Of a stretch of DNA of 64,000 bases, positions 1-11,929 are shown one piece after another. The position numbers and the translations under genes were made by a program. The DNA is from Miscanthus floridulus (lineage: Eukaryota; Streptophyta; Magnoliopsida; Poales; Poaceae): contig NC_089585.1 of NCBI RefSeq assembly GCF_019320115.1, positions 144,787,769 to 144,851,768 of the forward strand. Reading direction: 5' to 3'. Position 1 is the stretch's first letter; each line of letters starts with the position of its first letter. Below the pieces are notes generated by a model. It saw only the letters and a list, made by a program, of their open reading frames with translations. It was not told where the DNA came from and did no database searches.

Positions 1-805
1 CTACTCCGTAACAGGGTAGTTATAAAGGTGGTTTTCGGGTTTGTCGAGAAACATGCTATGAGACATAGACAATCAAAATGGAATTTGCCCCTCTCTATAT
101 GAGAGATATATCACTGGATCACTCTAATGATTAGATCAAGAAATGCATGGCCGTGCTTGGGTTAAGTGTTAACCTATGAGTTAGACCAAATATCGTGAGG
201 CAAGGGAATAACAAGTATGTGGTTTGTGGTGGTTCGTCTAATATGATCTTTGCGTACGCATAGGAGTTGACATGCCTTGCTAGAGGCCGCTATCAACTAA
301 TGGCCGAGTAGGAGTACTCGGGCCATGTCTATGTGTGCGTGAACCCATAGGGTCGCACGCTTAAGGGGCTGGAAGCCTAATTCGGATTGGATCCGAGTTA
401 GACAAGGCTTAGGGTTACTAATGGGCCTCCAACTCGGGAGCTCGTTAGGGACGCCTATAAATATGTGGGGTGGGCAACGGGGCTAAGTAATCCACGCTTT
501 TTGGCAGCCGCCACCGCCCATCCTATGCCCACGCCTGCTGCTCCTCGTGGACCTAGCAGTCCGGAGGCGCAATGCTTTCTCCCTGTACGTGTGGATACCT
601 CGGAGGTGCTGCATCTGGAGCACAAGGATGAACTGTACGAAGGGGACGGATGGACGGATGACCTTGCAACTGCACGGCACTGCTACGACACGTTTGACTA
701 CATCGAGTCGCTTCCGCTGCACCTGCGCATCAACTACAGTAGATCCTGGTTTATGAGGTCGAAATTTTTGTTTTCCGGCTAGCGTAGCATCCTCATAACC
801 CTACA
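1..805 (+). repeat. 5' LTR (partial) of Ty1/copia element
   Basis: Bases 1-230 match 6560-6790 in direct orientation, so the window opens inside an LTR at about LTR position 420. The LTR ends in ...CCTACA at 805, followed after one base by a primer-binding site. The full LTR would have been about 1.2 kb. Comparison with the 3' copy shows scattered transitions and small indels, as in an old insertion. Confidence 0.85.
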
Positions 806-806
806 G

Positions 807-818
807 TGGTATCAGAGT
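807..818 (+). other. Primer-binding site of the copia element
   Basis: TGGTATCAGAGT lies one base after the LTR end. It is one mismatch from the usual copia site complementary to initiator tRNA-Met (TGGTATCAGAGC). Bases 819-2177 are the untranslated leader; I see no reading frame of note there. Confidence 0.85.
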
Positions 819-2177
819 CGTTACTGTGTTGTTATAGGTTTGGATGAGTGCGTATGGAGATATGCGCCGTTGTAGATGAGTCTCTGATCATGGTTCGTGA
901 TTTTACCGTGTTGGTCTTGTAACGATCTACTCGTACCGGTCGGAATTCCGCCATCCGAGTTAAGTGATACATGTAAATCCAGTCATGGCAAGATGGAGAT
1001 CAATCAGATTGATTGAATCGAACCTAGGTCAAGTGCCGAGCGCATGTGATGTGCAACGGTGATAGATTAGATCTACTGCCGGGCGCTGGGGTGCAAGAAA
1101 AGTGTTGTTCGGTAAAACAGTCATAACTTTTGCATACGACCTCAGATTGAGACGAACTCTATATGAAAACTGTAGAGAGAAAAATTTGGCATTTGATTCT
1201 CACCGCCTTTGGTGGTTTCACTGAAATTAGATTTGCGAAAAACGGCCGGGAAGATGATGTTTTCGACATTTTAAGATTAGACGTCGGAATCGGTTAACTC
1301 TGTTTTACAGGAATTTGTGATTGGTATAGCCCTTATGTGTATGTGATGCATGTATGTAATTAATTCATGGCTTGCATGTCGTGAGTATGACAATATGGCT
1401 GGAGCCACAAAGATATTGTCAATTTGATGTAATGGCCTGCGTGCCAAACTGTGATGATCCTATCCGCGACTATGTAATTTTCTTCACTGCCTTGCGTTAG
1501 TGATAGCTAGTCTTGGTGGACTCATCACTGAAGGACGGCATACATAGATCATGGAGATGGAGATCATCATGAGGAACAGATCGATGGAGATGGAGATCCC
1601 CAAAGGAACATTGGGCTATACCATGTCATATCTGTGTTAATGTCGTTCTTACTATGTTCTACTTTTACGTGCGATAATGTTTTTGTCTACATGCAATGGT
1701 GAAGTAGAACGATCCCTCGGCAATGTTTAAGTTAAAATGCTTCCTCAAACCTTGCACTATCATGTGTCTTGTACAATCGGTGGTGGGTCTATGAAATTAG
1801 GGTGCCACTGGTTTTCCTTGACTAGACAGGTTCGTATCGGATACTTACAGCAGAAGGGTTGGTTACTTGGACAAGGTCATCCTAACGGTTAGGGACCTTG
1901 GAGCATGAGTAGTTGGGCACCAAAGCATAGAGATGCTACCCAACAACAAGAGTCATATGTGATATGATTAGCAAAGAGTTGCTTACCAATCTACCATGTC
2001 TTCTAGCGGTGATGCTAAAGCTCACTAGTAGACTTGTTAGTTGTGGGTCTTGAATCACTAAGTTTCAATAGAGGGATATTGATTTTAGTGGGAGTAGATT
2101 ATATTAAAGGTTTAATATTGTTTACTCTGTCTTGGATACATTGTCTTAGTATTTTGCATTACTTTTATTGTAGATAA

Positions 2178-5100
2178 ATGGCGCCTAGCAATCAACCATT
2201 TACTTTGCGTTCAATTCTTGAGAAAGATAAGTTGAATGGAACAAACTATGTGGATTGGATCCGCAACCTGAGAATTGTTCTTAGGGCTGAGAAAAAGGAA
2301 GAATTCTAGATACCCCATTACCAGATGAGCCTGTTGATAATGCACCTACTGTAGAGAAAAACGCTTACAATAAAGCATGTGATGCTGATCTTGAAGTGAG
2401 TTGCCTTATGCTTGCTTGTATGGAACCAGATCTATAGTTGTAGTTTGACAATAACCATGCAGCGCACGATATGATCGTGGTGCTCAATGATATGTTCTAG
2501 ACTCAAGCCAGGACTGAAAGGTTCAATGTCTCAAAGGCTTTTGCTGAAACTAAGCTAGCAGAGGGCGCAACAGTTGGGCCACATGTGATCAAAATAGTTG
2601 GTTACACTTAGAGGTTGGAGAAGCTGGGCTTCCCAATTGACCCTGAATTAGCTACTGATTTTATTCTCGCGTCTCTTCCGCCTAGCTATGGAAATTTCGT
2701 CGCGAACTACCATATGCATGGGGCGGAGAAGGGCTTGAATGAATTGTGTGGCATGCTTAAAATAGCAGAGGCTGACATCAAGAAAGGTGCTGGCAGTAGC
2801 CATGTGATGGCGGTCCAAAACAAGCCTAAGTTTAAGAAGAAGGGCAATTCTTGGAAGAAGAAAAAGGGCAAGGCTAAAGATGAGATCTCTAAGCCAAACC
2901 CACCTGCGCCCAAGGCTGGACCAACTACTGATGCTGAGTGCTTTCATTGTCATGGGAAAGGTCACTGGAAGAGGAATTGCAAGCTGTACCTGGAATCCAT
3001 AAAGGATCGCAGCAGTAAAGGTACTCCCGTAGCTTGTACACTTGTTGTTTATGTTACGGACATTTTCCTTGCTAATTCTTATATTAATTCTTGGGTATTT
3101 GATACCAGATAGGTTGCTCATATTTGCAATACGATGCAGGGAATGATAAGAAGTAGAAGCGTGGAAAAGGGAGAAGTTGATTTCCGCGTGGGCAATAATG
3201 CAAGAGTTGTTGCGTTGAACGTCGGGACGATGCAACTCCACCTCCCGTCAGGATTTATTATGGAGTTGAATAATTGTTATTTTGTTCCTAGTTTAAGTCG
3301 AAACATTGTGTCACCTTCATGTTTGATGAAGGATGGTTATTCATTTGCGAGTAAAGACAATGGCTGTGTGATCCCTAAAGATGACGTGTTTGTGGCTTCT
3401 GCATCTATTGTGAATGGGTTATTTATTTTAAATCTTGAAGATGCTCCTGTCTATAATATAAGTGCTAAAAAGCCTTGGCTTAATGAGTTAAGTCCTACCT
3501 ATATGTGGCATTGTCGTTTAGGTCATATAAGTGAGAATCGCATGAAGAGGCTCCATTCTGATGGGCTTTTAACTTCGTTTGATTTTGAATCATATGAGAC
3601 ATGTGAGGCTTGCCTGCTGGGCAAGATGACCAAGACGCCTTTCATAGGTTTTCTTGAGAGGGTGGCAGACTTGCTGGAACTCATACATACTGATGTGTGC
3701 GGACCAATGAGTATGACAGCAAGAGGCGGATTCCAATACTTCATAACCTTCACTGATGACTTTAGTAGATATGGCTATGTCTACTTAATGAAACATAAGT
3801 CTGAGACATTTGAAAAGTTCAAGGAGTTTTAGAGTGAAGTAGAGAATCAACATGGCAAGAAAATTAAGGCTTTGCGATCTGATCGTGGAGAAGAATATTT
3901 GAGCCACGAGTTTAGCAATCATCTAAAGAGTTGTGGAATTGTTCCACAGCTTATGCCACCTGGAACGCCTTAGAGAAATGGCGTGTCCGAGCGACATAAT
4001 TGGACTTTGTTGGACATGGTTCGGTCTATGATGAGCCAGTCAGACCTACCGTTATCATTTTGGAGATACGCTCTAGAAACAGCCGCTTTCACATTGAATA
4101 GGGTACCATCTAAGTCAGTAGTTAAGACACCATATGAGATGTGGACTGGTAAGAGTCCCAGTTTGTCTTTTCTGAAAATTTGAGGTTGTGAAGTTTATGT
4201 CAAACGACTCATGACAGATAAACTAACACCCAAATCAGACAAATGCTTTTTCGTGGGATATCCGAAGGAAACTTTAGGGTATTACTTCTACAACCGATCA
4301 GAGGGCAAAGTGTTTGTTGCTCGGAACGGTGTTTTCTTAGAGAAAGAGTTTCTCAAAAGAGAGAAAAGTGGACAGAAGGTGTATCTTGAAGAAGTTCAAG
4401 ATGAGCCAGTTGGGAAGGACTCTACGAGTGATGCTAATGTAGCAGAACAAGTTGAGATACCCGTGGCAATAGAAACACCGCCACAACCACGAAGGTCAGC
4501 AAGAATCTATGAGTTGCATGGGGATTTGTTATTGTTAGACGATGATGAACCTGCGACTTATGCAGAAGCAATGATGGACCCAGATTCTAAGAAATGGCAA
4601 AGTGCCATGAGATCCGAGATAGATTCCATGGGAAACAATCAAGTTTGGAACTTGGTTGACCCGCCTAATGGGGTTAGACCCATAGAGTGCAAAAGGATCT
4701 ATAAAAAGAAAAAAGATATGGATGGAAACGTTCACATCTATAAAGCTCGACTTGTTGCAAAGGATTTTCGGCAAGTTCAAGGAATTGACTACGATGAGAC
4801 TTTCTCGCCGGTAGCGATGCTTAAATCTATCCGGATCATTCTAGCAATAGCTGCTTATTTCGATTATGAGATATGGCAGATGGATGTTAAAATAGCCTTT
4901 CTAAATGGAAATTTGGATGAGGACATGTATATGATATAGCCTGAAGGTTTTGTTGATCCAAACAATGCTAGAAAAATTTGCAAGCTTCAGAAATCCATTT
5001 ATGGGTTAAAGCAAGCATCTCGGAGTTGGAACATTCGTTTTGATGAAGTGGTCAAAGGGTTTGGCTTCCGTCAGAATGAAGAAGAACCTTGTGTTTACAA

Positions 5101-6120
5101 GAAAGAAAGTGGGAGCGCTATTGTATTTCTGATCTTGTATGTGGATGACATATTATTGATTGGGAATGACATTCCTATGTTGCAATCCGTAAAGACTTCA
5201 CTGAATAATAATTTTTTATGAAGGATTTAGGAGAAGCAACATACATTTTGGGCATCAAGATCTATAGAGATAGATCAAAGAGGCTTATAGGATTAAGCCA
5301 AGATACGTACATTGACAAGGTGTTGAAACGATTCAACATGGAACAGTCCAAGAAAGGGTTCTTACCTATGTCACATGGTATGCGCTTTAGCGATAAATAG
5401 TGTCCTTCGACAGCTGATGAGCGGAAGCGCATGAGTAAGGTTCCATACGCCTCGGCAATTGGTTCCATCATGTACGCCATGATATGTACTCGCCCAGATG
5501 TCTCATATGCTCTAAGTGTTGCGAGCAGGTACCAAGCTGATCTAGGAGAGAGTCACTGGACACTTGTTAAAAACATTCTAAAGTACTTGAGAAGGACTAA
5601 AGATGTGTTCCTAATCTATAGAGGTGAGGAGGAGCTCGTTGTAAATGGTTACACCGATGCTAGCTTCCAAACTAACACGGATGATTCACAGTCTCAATCA
5701 GGTTTTGTGTTCACAATAAATGGTGGTGCTGTAAGTTGGAAAAGTTCCAAACAGAAGACGGTGACCGATTCTACAACAGAGGCCGAGTACATTGCAGCTT
5801 CTGGAGCTGCGAAGGAAGGTGTTTGGATGAGGAGGTTCCTCATTGAACTTGGTGTGTTTCCGAATGCGTCCAGCCCATTGAATCTACATTGTGACAACAA
5901 TGGGGCAATTACGCAGGCTAAGGAGCCAAGCAATCACCAAAAGAGCAAACATGTACTACGGAAATTTCACCTCACTCGAGAGTTCGTTAGACGAGATGAG
6001 ATCAAGATGTGCAAGATACACACAGATTTGAATGTTGCAGATCCTTTGACAAAGACTCTTCCACAGCCTAAGCATGAGGCGCACATAAGAGCTATGGGTA
6101 TTAGATATCTTCGAGATTAA
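2178..6120 (+). pseudogene. Decayed Ty1/copia gag-pol polyprotein
   Basis: The frame starts at the ATG at 2178 and ends at TAA 6118-6120. Recognisable in order are gag with a CX2CX4HX4C zinc knuckle (about 2939-2985), protease (around 3090-3350), the integrase HHCC finger and core (about 3500-4000), reverse transcriptase with YVDD (about 5137-5150) and RNase H (about 5640-6000). The domain order integrase before reverse transcriptase is that of Ty1/copia. The frame is broken by a 1-bp deletion near 2306, a shift near 5215 and many stops. At least eight are TAG where family members have Gln (2435, 2441, 2498, 2609, 3830, 3971, 4937, 5398), and one is TGA at 4181 in place of Trp. The LTR start TGTTGGGAGTATGCCC suggests the Tork/Angela group. 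The element cannot encode a functional polyprotein. Confidence 0.93.
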
Positions 6121-6130
6121 CTCTAGTGCA

Positions 6131-6139
6131 AGTGAGAGA
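6131..6139 (+). other. Polypurine tract of the copia element
   Basis: AGTGAGAGA sits one base before the TGTTGGG start of the 3' LTR. It is the expected plus-strand priming site. Confidence 0.75.
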
Positions 6140-6140
6140 T

Positions 6141-6795
6141 TGTTGGGAGTATGCCCTAGAGATAATCATAGAGATGATTATATTGCCTTGTATCCATGAT
6201 ATATTATGAGTTCATTGAATTTTCATTAAAGACAACCTGTATCGATTAGCAATTATGTGAATTGTTTGTGAAACTCTTTTACTTGTATGGTTATTCTAAT
6301 GTTGTCCCTGGTCAGAGTTCGTGTGAGGACACACATGAATAATGAATCAGCACATTATTAGTTGATGACTATGTTTCATAAGTCATTGACATGGAGATGT
6401 CAAACTAATAATGTGGGCACATGTATGACATGGGGCTGGACTGACCCAATGTGAGATGTCATTATTATCTCTATTCACATCATGTACGTTATGTCCTTAG
6501 ACCTGAGATTGTTGTATGTATTCAAGATGTGAAATGACCTACTCAGGGACTATCAAATGCTACTCCATAACAGGATAGTTATAAAAGGTGGTTTTCGGGT
6601 TTGTCGGGAAACATACTATGAGACATAGACAATTAAGATAGAATTTGCCCCTCTCTATATGAGAGAGATATCACTGGATCACTCTAATGATTAGATCAAG
6701 AAATGTATGGCCGTGCTTGGGTTAAGTGTTAACCTATGAGTTGGACCAAATATCGTGAGGCAAGGGAATAACAAGTATGTGGTTTTATGGTGGTA
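6141..6795 (+). repeat. 3' LTR of copia element, truncated
   Basis: The LTR starts TGTTGGGAGTATGCCC. It aligns with the 5' LTR from 6560 to about 6790 and then diverges, so about 570 bp of its right part are missing. The lost part includes the sequence equivalent to 240-805. No right-hand target duplication can therefore be read. The unrelated sequence that follows is interrupted almost at once by a MITE. Confidence 0.85.
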
Positions 6796-6812
6796 GCACA
6801 TGTTAGTATAAG

Positions 6813-7348
6813 GAAAAAGTCTAAATTACCCCCCCCCCCCCTCAGGTGTAGCACATGTTCAGATAACCACCTAAACTAACATTTGGTTCAATTTACTCCC
6901 TCTAACTATTTTAGTTGGTCTAGTTTACCTCTTAACATAATTTGTTATTGTTGTTTCTCAACATATAAGTTGAGTTTTATTATCAAATTTTGTGATGTGA
7001 TCGAACATCATAAGTTACGTTAGAAAAATATATCTTCATTTTTTGCCACTATTTTGATAGCTTAGGGAATTTGATAATAAATTAACACTAGAGATACAAT
7101 ATCGTACAAAACATAATCATGAAAAATTCATAATGCATTTTTCTAACATAAAATATGATGTCCTCTATCACCTCACAAATTTTGAAACTAGAATACAATT
7201 TGTGCATAGAGAAACAAAAAAGGAAATTCTTTTTAAGGTGTAAATTGGACCAATTTAAATAGTTAGGAGTAAATTAAACCAAATGTTAGTTTAGGGGTTA
7301 TGTGGACATATGTCAAATTTGGAGGGAGCACCAATATGGACTTTTTTC
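6813..7348. mobile_element. Mutator-type MITE with long inverted repeats
   Basis: The left ~130 bp (GAAAAAGTCTAAATTACC...) reappear as an inverted copy at the right end (...GACTTTTTTC). The element is flanked by perfect 10-bp direct repeats TTAGTATAAG at 6803-6812 and 7349-7358. A 9-10 bp duplication points to the Mutator superfamily. There is no coding capacity. A run of C starts at 6829. Confidence 0.85.
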
Positions 7349-7358
7349 TTAGTATAAG

Positions 7359-8520
7359 ATTCATGCATGGATGTATAGACATAGTCTAGTCATCAATATA
7401 GAGTAAGTAGGTTTGTCAGCAACACTTGCTAAATGCTAATTGAATACGAGTTTAGGAATGTAGTGTATACATGCATGGATGAGATAGTGCAAGAGAAAAT
7501 TAGCATGTTGTGTATTTCTGCTTATTCCCGGTCATACAACTTTACACCGCGGGTTTGCCTTGCAAGCTTGTGAAAAAAAACAGAAATATTATACAACACA
7601 CATGTGTTTTAGCACAAAAAACACATTGATTTTTTTATCTCTCTCCCTCTCTCTTTCCCTTCCCTCTCTCCTTGGGGGAAGGAACCTGCCGACGCACGTC
7701 CGCCTCTGCCATCCGTCGCACGTGGATCGGACCGCCGCCATTGGGGAACCCATTGGGGGAAGGAACTTGCCGGGGCCAAGGAGATCCATCGGGGGAGGGG
7801 CGCTGCCATAGGGAAGGGGACTCGATGCCTCCACCGGGAGGTAGGGGTGGACGCCATTGCCGTTGCTGGGAGGGAAGAGGGCTCGCCGCCGGTAACGAGG
7901 AGCGGTGGGGAGCAGGCCACCGCCGCTCTCGGGGGAAGGGGACCGCCGCAACATCCACAGCCGTCACCGGGAGGGAGGGAAGAGGGCTCGCCGCCAGTTG
8001 TAGGCACCGTCGTCGCGACCGGGAGTGGCGTGGGAGGCGACACAGTCGCATCCAGCCACGAGGAGATCACCACCGGCTGCCACCTCACCCACCCCATGGG
8101 CCCCGCGTGTCACTGACTCTGTCTTTTTGTCCTTCCATAGAAAAAAATTATGATCTGTGATCTGTGGAGGCTGGAGGTAGAAGAAAGGTGAAGCATGTTG
8201 GATCTTAATCGTATGGTATAAAAAAATTTATGTGTTAAAACTGCATAAAACGCATGGTTATTGAAAAAACAGGACAAAAGCAACAACGACAACTTCTAAC
8301 CGAGCTCCAACTGAAAGCCACGCAGATGTCACTGTCAAGTTGAAACAGAACACCGATTTGAATTCCAAGAAAGTGATGGTCGCTTGCGGCGGCACCAGTA
8401 TCTTTGACTAGGGGCACCGTCGGCCGACGTGCTGGACCTGCTGGTGTAGGATACCGCGCCGACACAGGTAACTTAAAAGTCCCCTGTCCAGCCAACCGAG
8501 GAATGCCGGAGTGGAACTTC
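7359..8520. other. Intergenic, with GC-rich exon-like block
   Basis: 7359-7610 is AT-rich with nothing recognised, and 7636-7670 is a CT-rich simple repeat. 7670-8130 is very GC-rich, with short internal repeats (GGGGGAAGGAAC and GAAGAGGGCTCGCCGCC occur twice each). Open frames exist there on both strands but show no known domain, so I call no gene. It may be a captured or decayed first-exon fragment. Confidence 0.5.
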
Positions 8521-8795
8521 TTAGACTGAACTCCAACAGCGTAACCTAAACCTGAGACCCATTTCACGGTTTAGGTAATGTACAGTAAAAAAAGTTACAT
8601 CTCCATAACTTCACCTCTCCAACAGAGGAGCCCTAAATCCCTACGGTCCACGAAAATATCCGAGCCTCACTCCTCAACCCTATCCACGCCGCCATCCCAG
8701 CAGGTTCGCGCCGTCCATCTCGCTGTGGCCCTGCGTCCAGGCACCTGCATCGGCCGCCGCGGAGCCAGCAGCACCAGTGCCATCCGCCGCGGCGC

Positions 8796-8950
8796 TGCCC
8801 GCCATGGAGTCGGCAGCCGTCCGCTACGGCTCCGCTCCACCCTCCGCCGCGTCGCTCGCCACCTGAGCCGCCCTGAGGCCTGAGCCACGACGACAGCACT
8901 GCCCGTCGTGGAGCCGGCAGCCATCTGTGTCGTCAGCTGCGGCTTCACCC
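8796..8950. repeat. ~102-bp tandem duplication, second unit interrupted by the nested element
   Basis: A GC-rich unit (CTGCCCGCCATGGAGTCGG...) is followed about 102 bp later by a diverged copy (CTGCCCGTCGTGGAGCCGG...). The second copy resumes at 11353 (CCCTCCGCCGCGCCGCTCG) after the nested element. The first unit therefore serves as the empty-site reference for that insertion. Confidence 0.65.
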
Positions 8951-11352
8951 TTGAAAGGGTCGAGATGGCGACTAAAAGGGGGGGTGAATAGTCCTTTTTA
9001 AAATTAATCGCGTCGGCTAACCGAAACAAGTGCGGAATTAGAACTATCGGTCTAGCCAAGACTACACCCCTCTATCTATATTCTCTAGCACCTTCAAAAG
9101 ATACTAATTAAGCAACAAAGGTGCCAGGCTAGAGCTCTTCTAACCAATTTTAGAAGCAAGGTCACACAAACATATGCCACTAGTACTTTAAGCAACAAGG
9201 GAGCTCCTACACATGCTAGTAAGCAAAAGCACAAAGCCACCTAAGCTCACTAGCAATGCTCAATAACAAGGCAACCAATGCCAAATTAGAGAGCGCAATT
9301 ACTTAGCTACACAAACTAAGCAATGTGACTAACAAGGTTACACAAACCAAATTAGCCACGTAAGGGAGCTACTTCTATGCTACACAAGCAAGAAGGTAAC
9401 TAGCAAGCTACACAAGCTAACTAATTACAAAAGCAACAACACAAGCTCAATGTATATGAAAGTAATCGCAAGCTTGTGTAACGGGGATGCAAACCAACGG
9501 GAAGAACAAGGTTGACACGATGATTTTTCTCCCGAGGTTCACGTGTTTGCCAACACGCTAGTCCCCGTTGTGTCGACCGCTCACTTGGTGGTTCGGCGGC
9601 TAATTAGCATCATCCACTAAGCCCGCACGTCGGGCGCCGCAAGAACCTACCCCTTGAGTGAGGGTAGCTCAATGACACACTTTACTAAAGTTGCTCTTCG
9701 CGACTCCCGCGGGGCGAGCACAAGTGCCCCTCACAAGCTCTTCTCCAGAGCGCCGCACAAGCTTCTTGCAGGCCTCCACGGAGACCACCACCAAGCCGTC
9801 TAGGAGGTGGCAACCTCCAAGAGTAACAAGCACCACCGGCTTGCAACTCGATCACCTAGTGCTACTCGATGCAACCTCACGATGCAATCACACTAGAGTC
9901 GCTCACTCACACAATCGAATGATCACTATCAAGTATGTGTGAGATGGAGGGCTCCCAAGCACTACTACACAAGCCACCAAGGCTCTAGTGTGCTCAGCTA
10001 CCGGCCCAAGGCCGACCATGACTTCTATTTATAACCCCACGAATAAATAGAGCCGTTACCCCTTCACTGGGCAAAAGTCGGGACGACCAGACGCTCCGGT
10101 CTGATCGACCGGACGCTGGACCTCAGCGTCCGGTCGTGCGATGCACGCCACGTGTCCCTTGCTTCAAATACTGTTTGCCCGATCTCAACGGCCATCTGTC
10201 GACCGGACGCAGCATCTTGAACAGACTGGACGCAGCAACCCCAGCGTCCGGTCATTTCCAGTAAGGTACCAGACATGACCGGACGCGTCCTGTCGATCGC
10301 GATCGGACGCAGCATCAGCGTCCGATCACTCTCTGGCCTTTCTGCTCTCCCTGCGTCACCACACGTCACCCTGACCGGACGCACCCTGTCAGCGTCCGGT
10401 CGAAGACCGATGCCTGCCCGCTGACTGCCACTTCTGACCGAACGCTGGAACCCAGCGTCCGGTCACTACGTGACCCGTGTCTGGTCCACTCTGTGAGACC
10501 CTTTCTTTTCGGTCTAGTGCACCGGTGGAGTTCCGAACCCTTCTCACCTCCGTTCCATCGCCGAGTTGATCCACATCAACTCTAACTTCATCTCCTTTGT
10601 AAATGTGCCAACACCACCAAGTGTACACCACCATGTGTATGTGTGTTAGCATTTTTACAATCATTTTTCAAAGGATTAGCCACTCAACTTGCCACGCCAC
10701 TCAATCCTAGCGACGATGCAAAGTTAGCTCACTCAAGTGGCACTAGATGACCGATATGTAAACAAGTTTGCCCCTCTTGATAGTACGGCCATCTATCATA
10801 AACCCGGTCATCAACTTCTCTACACACCTATGACCGGTGAAATGAAATGCCTTAGGTTATACCTTTGCCTTGTGCATTCCATTTCATCTTCACCAATGTC
10901 GATGCAACACATGCAAAAAAAACGATCAATAATGATATGATCCACTTCATATCATCACATGATCATATTGGTTCATCGATCTTGACTTCACTTGCTTTTC
11001 ACCGTTGCCTTCGTCCATCGGCGCCAAGTCTTGCTTAAGCTTCACCGCCACGCGGTCCATCGCTCCAAAGCCTCCGACTTGCCCTTCACGCTTGCAACCG
11101 GTCCATCAAGCCAAGTCTTGTCTTGATCTTCTCCACCTTGATCACATGACTCAATGGCATGTCTCATGTGCAATGAGCTCCTTCATCATCACATGTGTGA
11201 GCTTTGCAACGTCTCCAAGCCATTTTCACCTTCATGGCATATGTTGCTCACACATATGTACCTGTGGACTAATCACCTGTGTATCTCACATAAACACAAT
11301 TAGTCCACCTAGATTGTCACTCAATTACCAAAACCACACAAGGACCTTTCAA
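8951..11352. mobile_element. Nested 2.4-kb non-coding element with TTGAAAGG ends
   Basis: It begins TTGAAAGGGTCGAGATGG and ends CCTTTCAA, giving 8-10 bp inverted ends, with CCC on both sides (8948-8950 and 11353-11355). The neighbouring tandem unit shows the uninterrupted sequence, which supports a single insertion with a 3-bp duplication. The interior holds AAGC/CTAGC-rich sequence and a cluster of hairpin repeats at 10086-10470. No transposase is seen. Its superfamily is uncertain; a 3-bp duplication fits CACTA or Harbinger relatives, but the ends are not CACTA. Confidence 0.65.
10086..10470. repeat. Array of ACCGGACGC / GCGTCCGGT inverted repeats
   Basis: About five successive units each pair a GACCGGACGC-like arm with an AGCGTCCGGTC-like arm. 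The spacers differ in sequence and run from under 10 to about 40 bases. Each unit could fold into a GC-rich hairpin. The arms are conserved (with one or two changes) while the spacers are not. Confidence 0.8.
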
Positions 11353-11929
11353 CCCTCCGCCGCGCCGCTCGCCACCTGCGCCGCCCCGAGGCCCGAGCCA
11401 CCACGTTCGTCGCCGACTGCTGCCCCCAGCCACCAGCAGTGCCGCCCCAAGACACCACGCCACTATCCAGGCGCGCGCGGCGATGGCCCCCTGGATCCAA
11501 GCGACAGCGGCTCCCCAAGCTCGCGCGTGGCGGCGGCTCCCCCGAGCTCGCACCCGGCGACGGACCCCCGGTGCTCTCTCCTTCGTCAACTCCTCCCGCG
11601 GCGGCCCGCCTCCTCCACTCCACTCCTCCCCGAATCTGCCTCGCCACGCCGCGCCGCTCCGGGCGCTCCTCGCCTCGAGCCCGCCTCGCCCCGCCGGCCG
11701 CGCTCCGCCGCGCCGAGTCGAGCCGGCCGCGCCCTGCCCAGACGGCTCCTATGGGCCCACCACTACATGTTTGTGTCGTCTCTCTTCGAAGACGCAGAAT
11801 TGCCTTCCGACTCGCGGAGTACCCAGAATGCGTATCTGGTTTTGGTCCTCTGTTGGATGGCGCTTTGGGGTACCCAAAACACTGTGTGGCGCATTTTGCG
11901 TTTAGGTCACACCGTTGGAGACAGTCTTA

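Larger units (their letters stand above)
8524..11926. mobile_element. PIF/Harbinger-like non-autonomous element carrying GC-rich sequence
   Basis: The left end GACTGAACTCCAAC...CCTAAAC and the right end, read on the minus strand as GACTGTCTCCAAC...CCTAAAC, form imperfect inverted repeats of about 28 bp. Both are flanked by TTA (8521-8523 and 11927-11929), the TWA-type duplication of PIF/Harbinger elements. No transposase is visible. The interior has GC-rich exon-like blocks (about 8640-8950 and 11353-11760) and the nested element at 8951-11352. Without that insert it would be about 1.0 kb. Confidence 0.7.

Noticed and set aside
7560..8160. Overlapping long frames on both strands in GC-rich DNA
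   Set aside because: They exist because stops are rare in GC-rich sequence. No domain, splice support or consistent codon pattern was seen.
10086..10470. CRISPR-like array
   Set aside because: The repeats are inverted pairs rather than direct repeats, spacing is irregular, and the DNA is plant nuclear.
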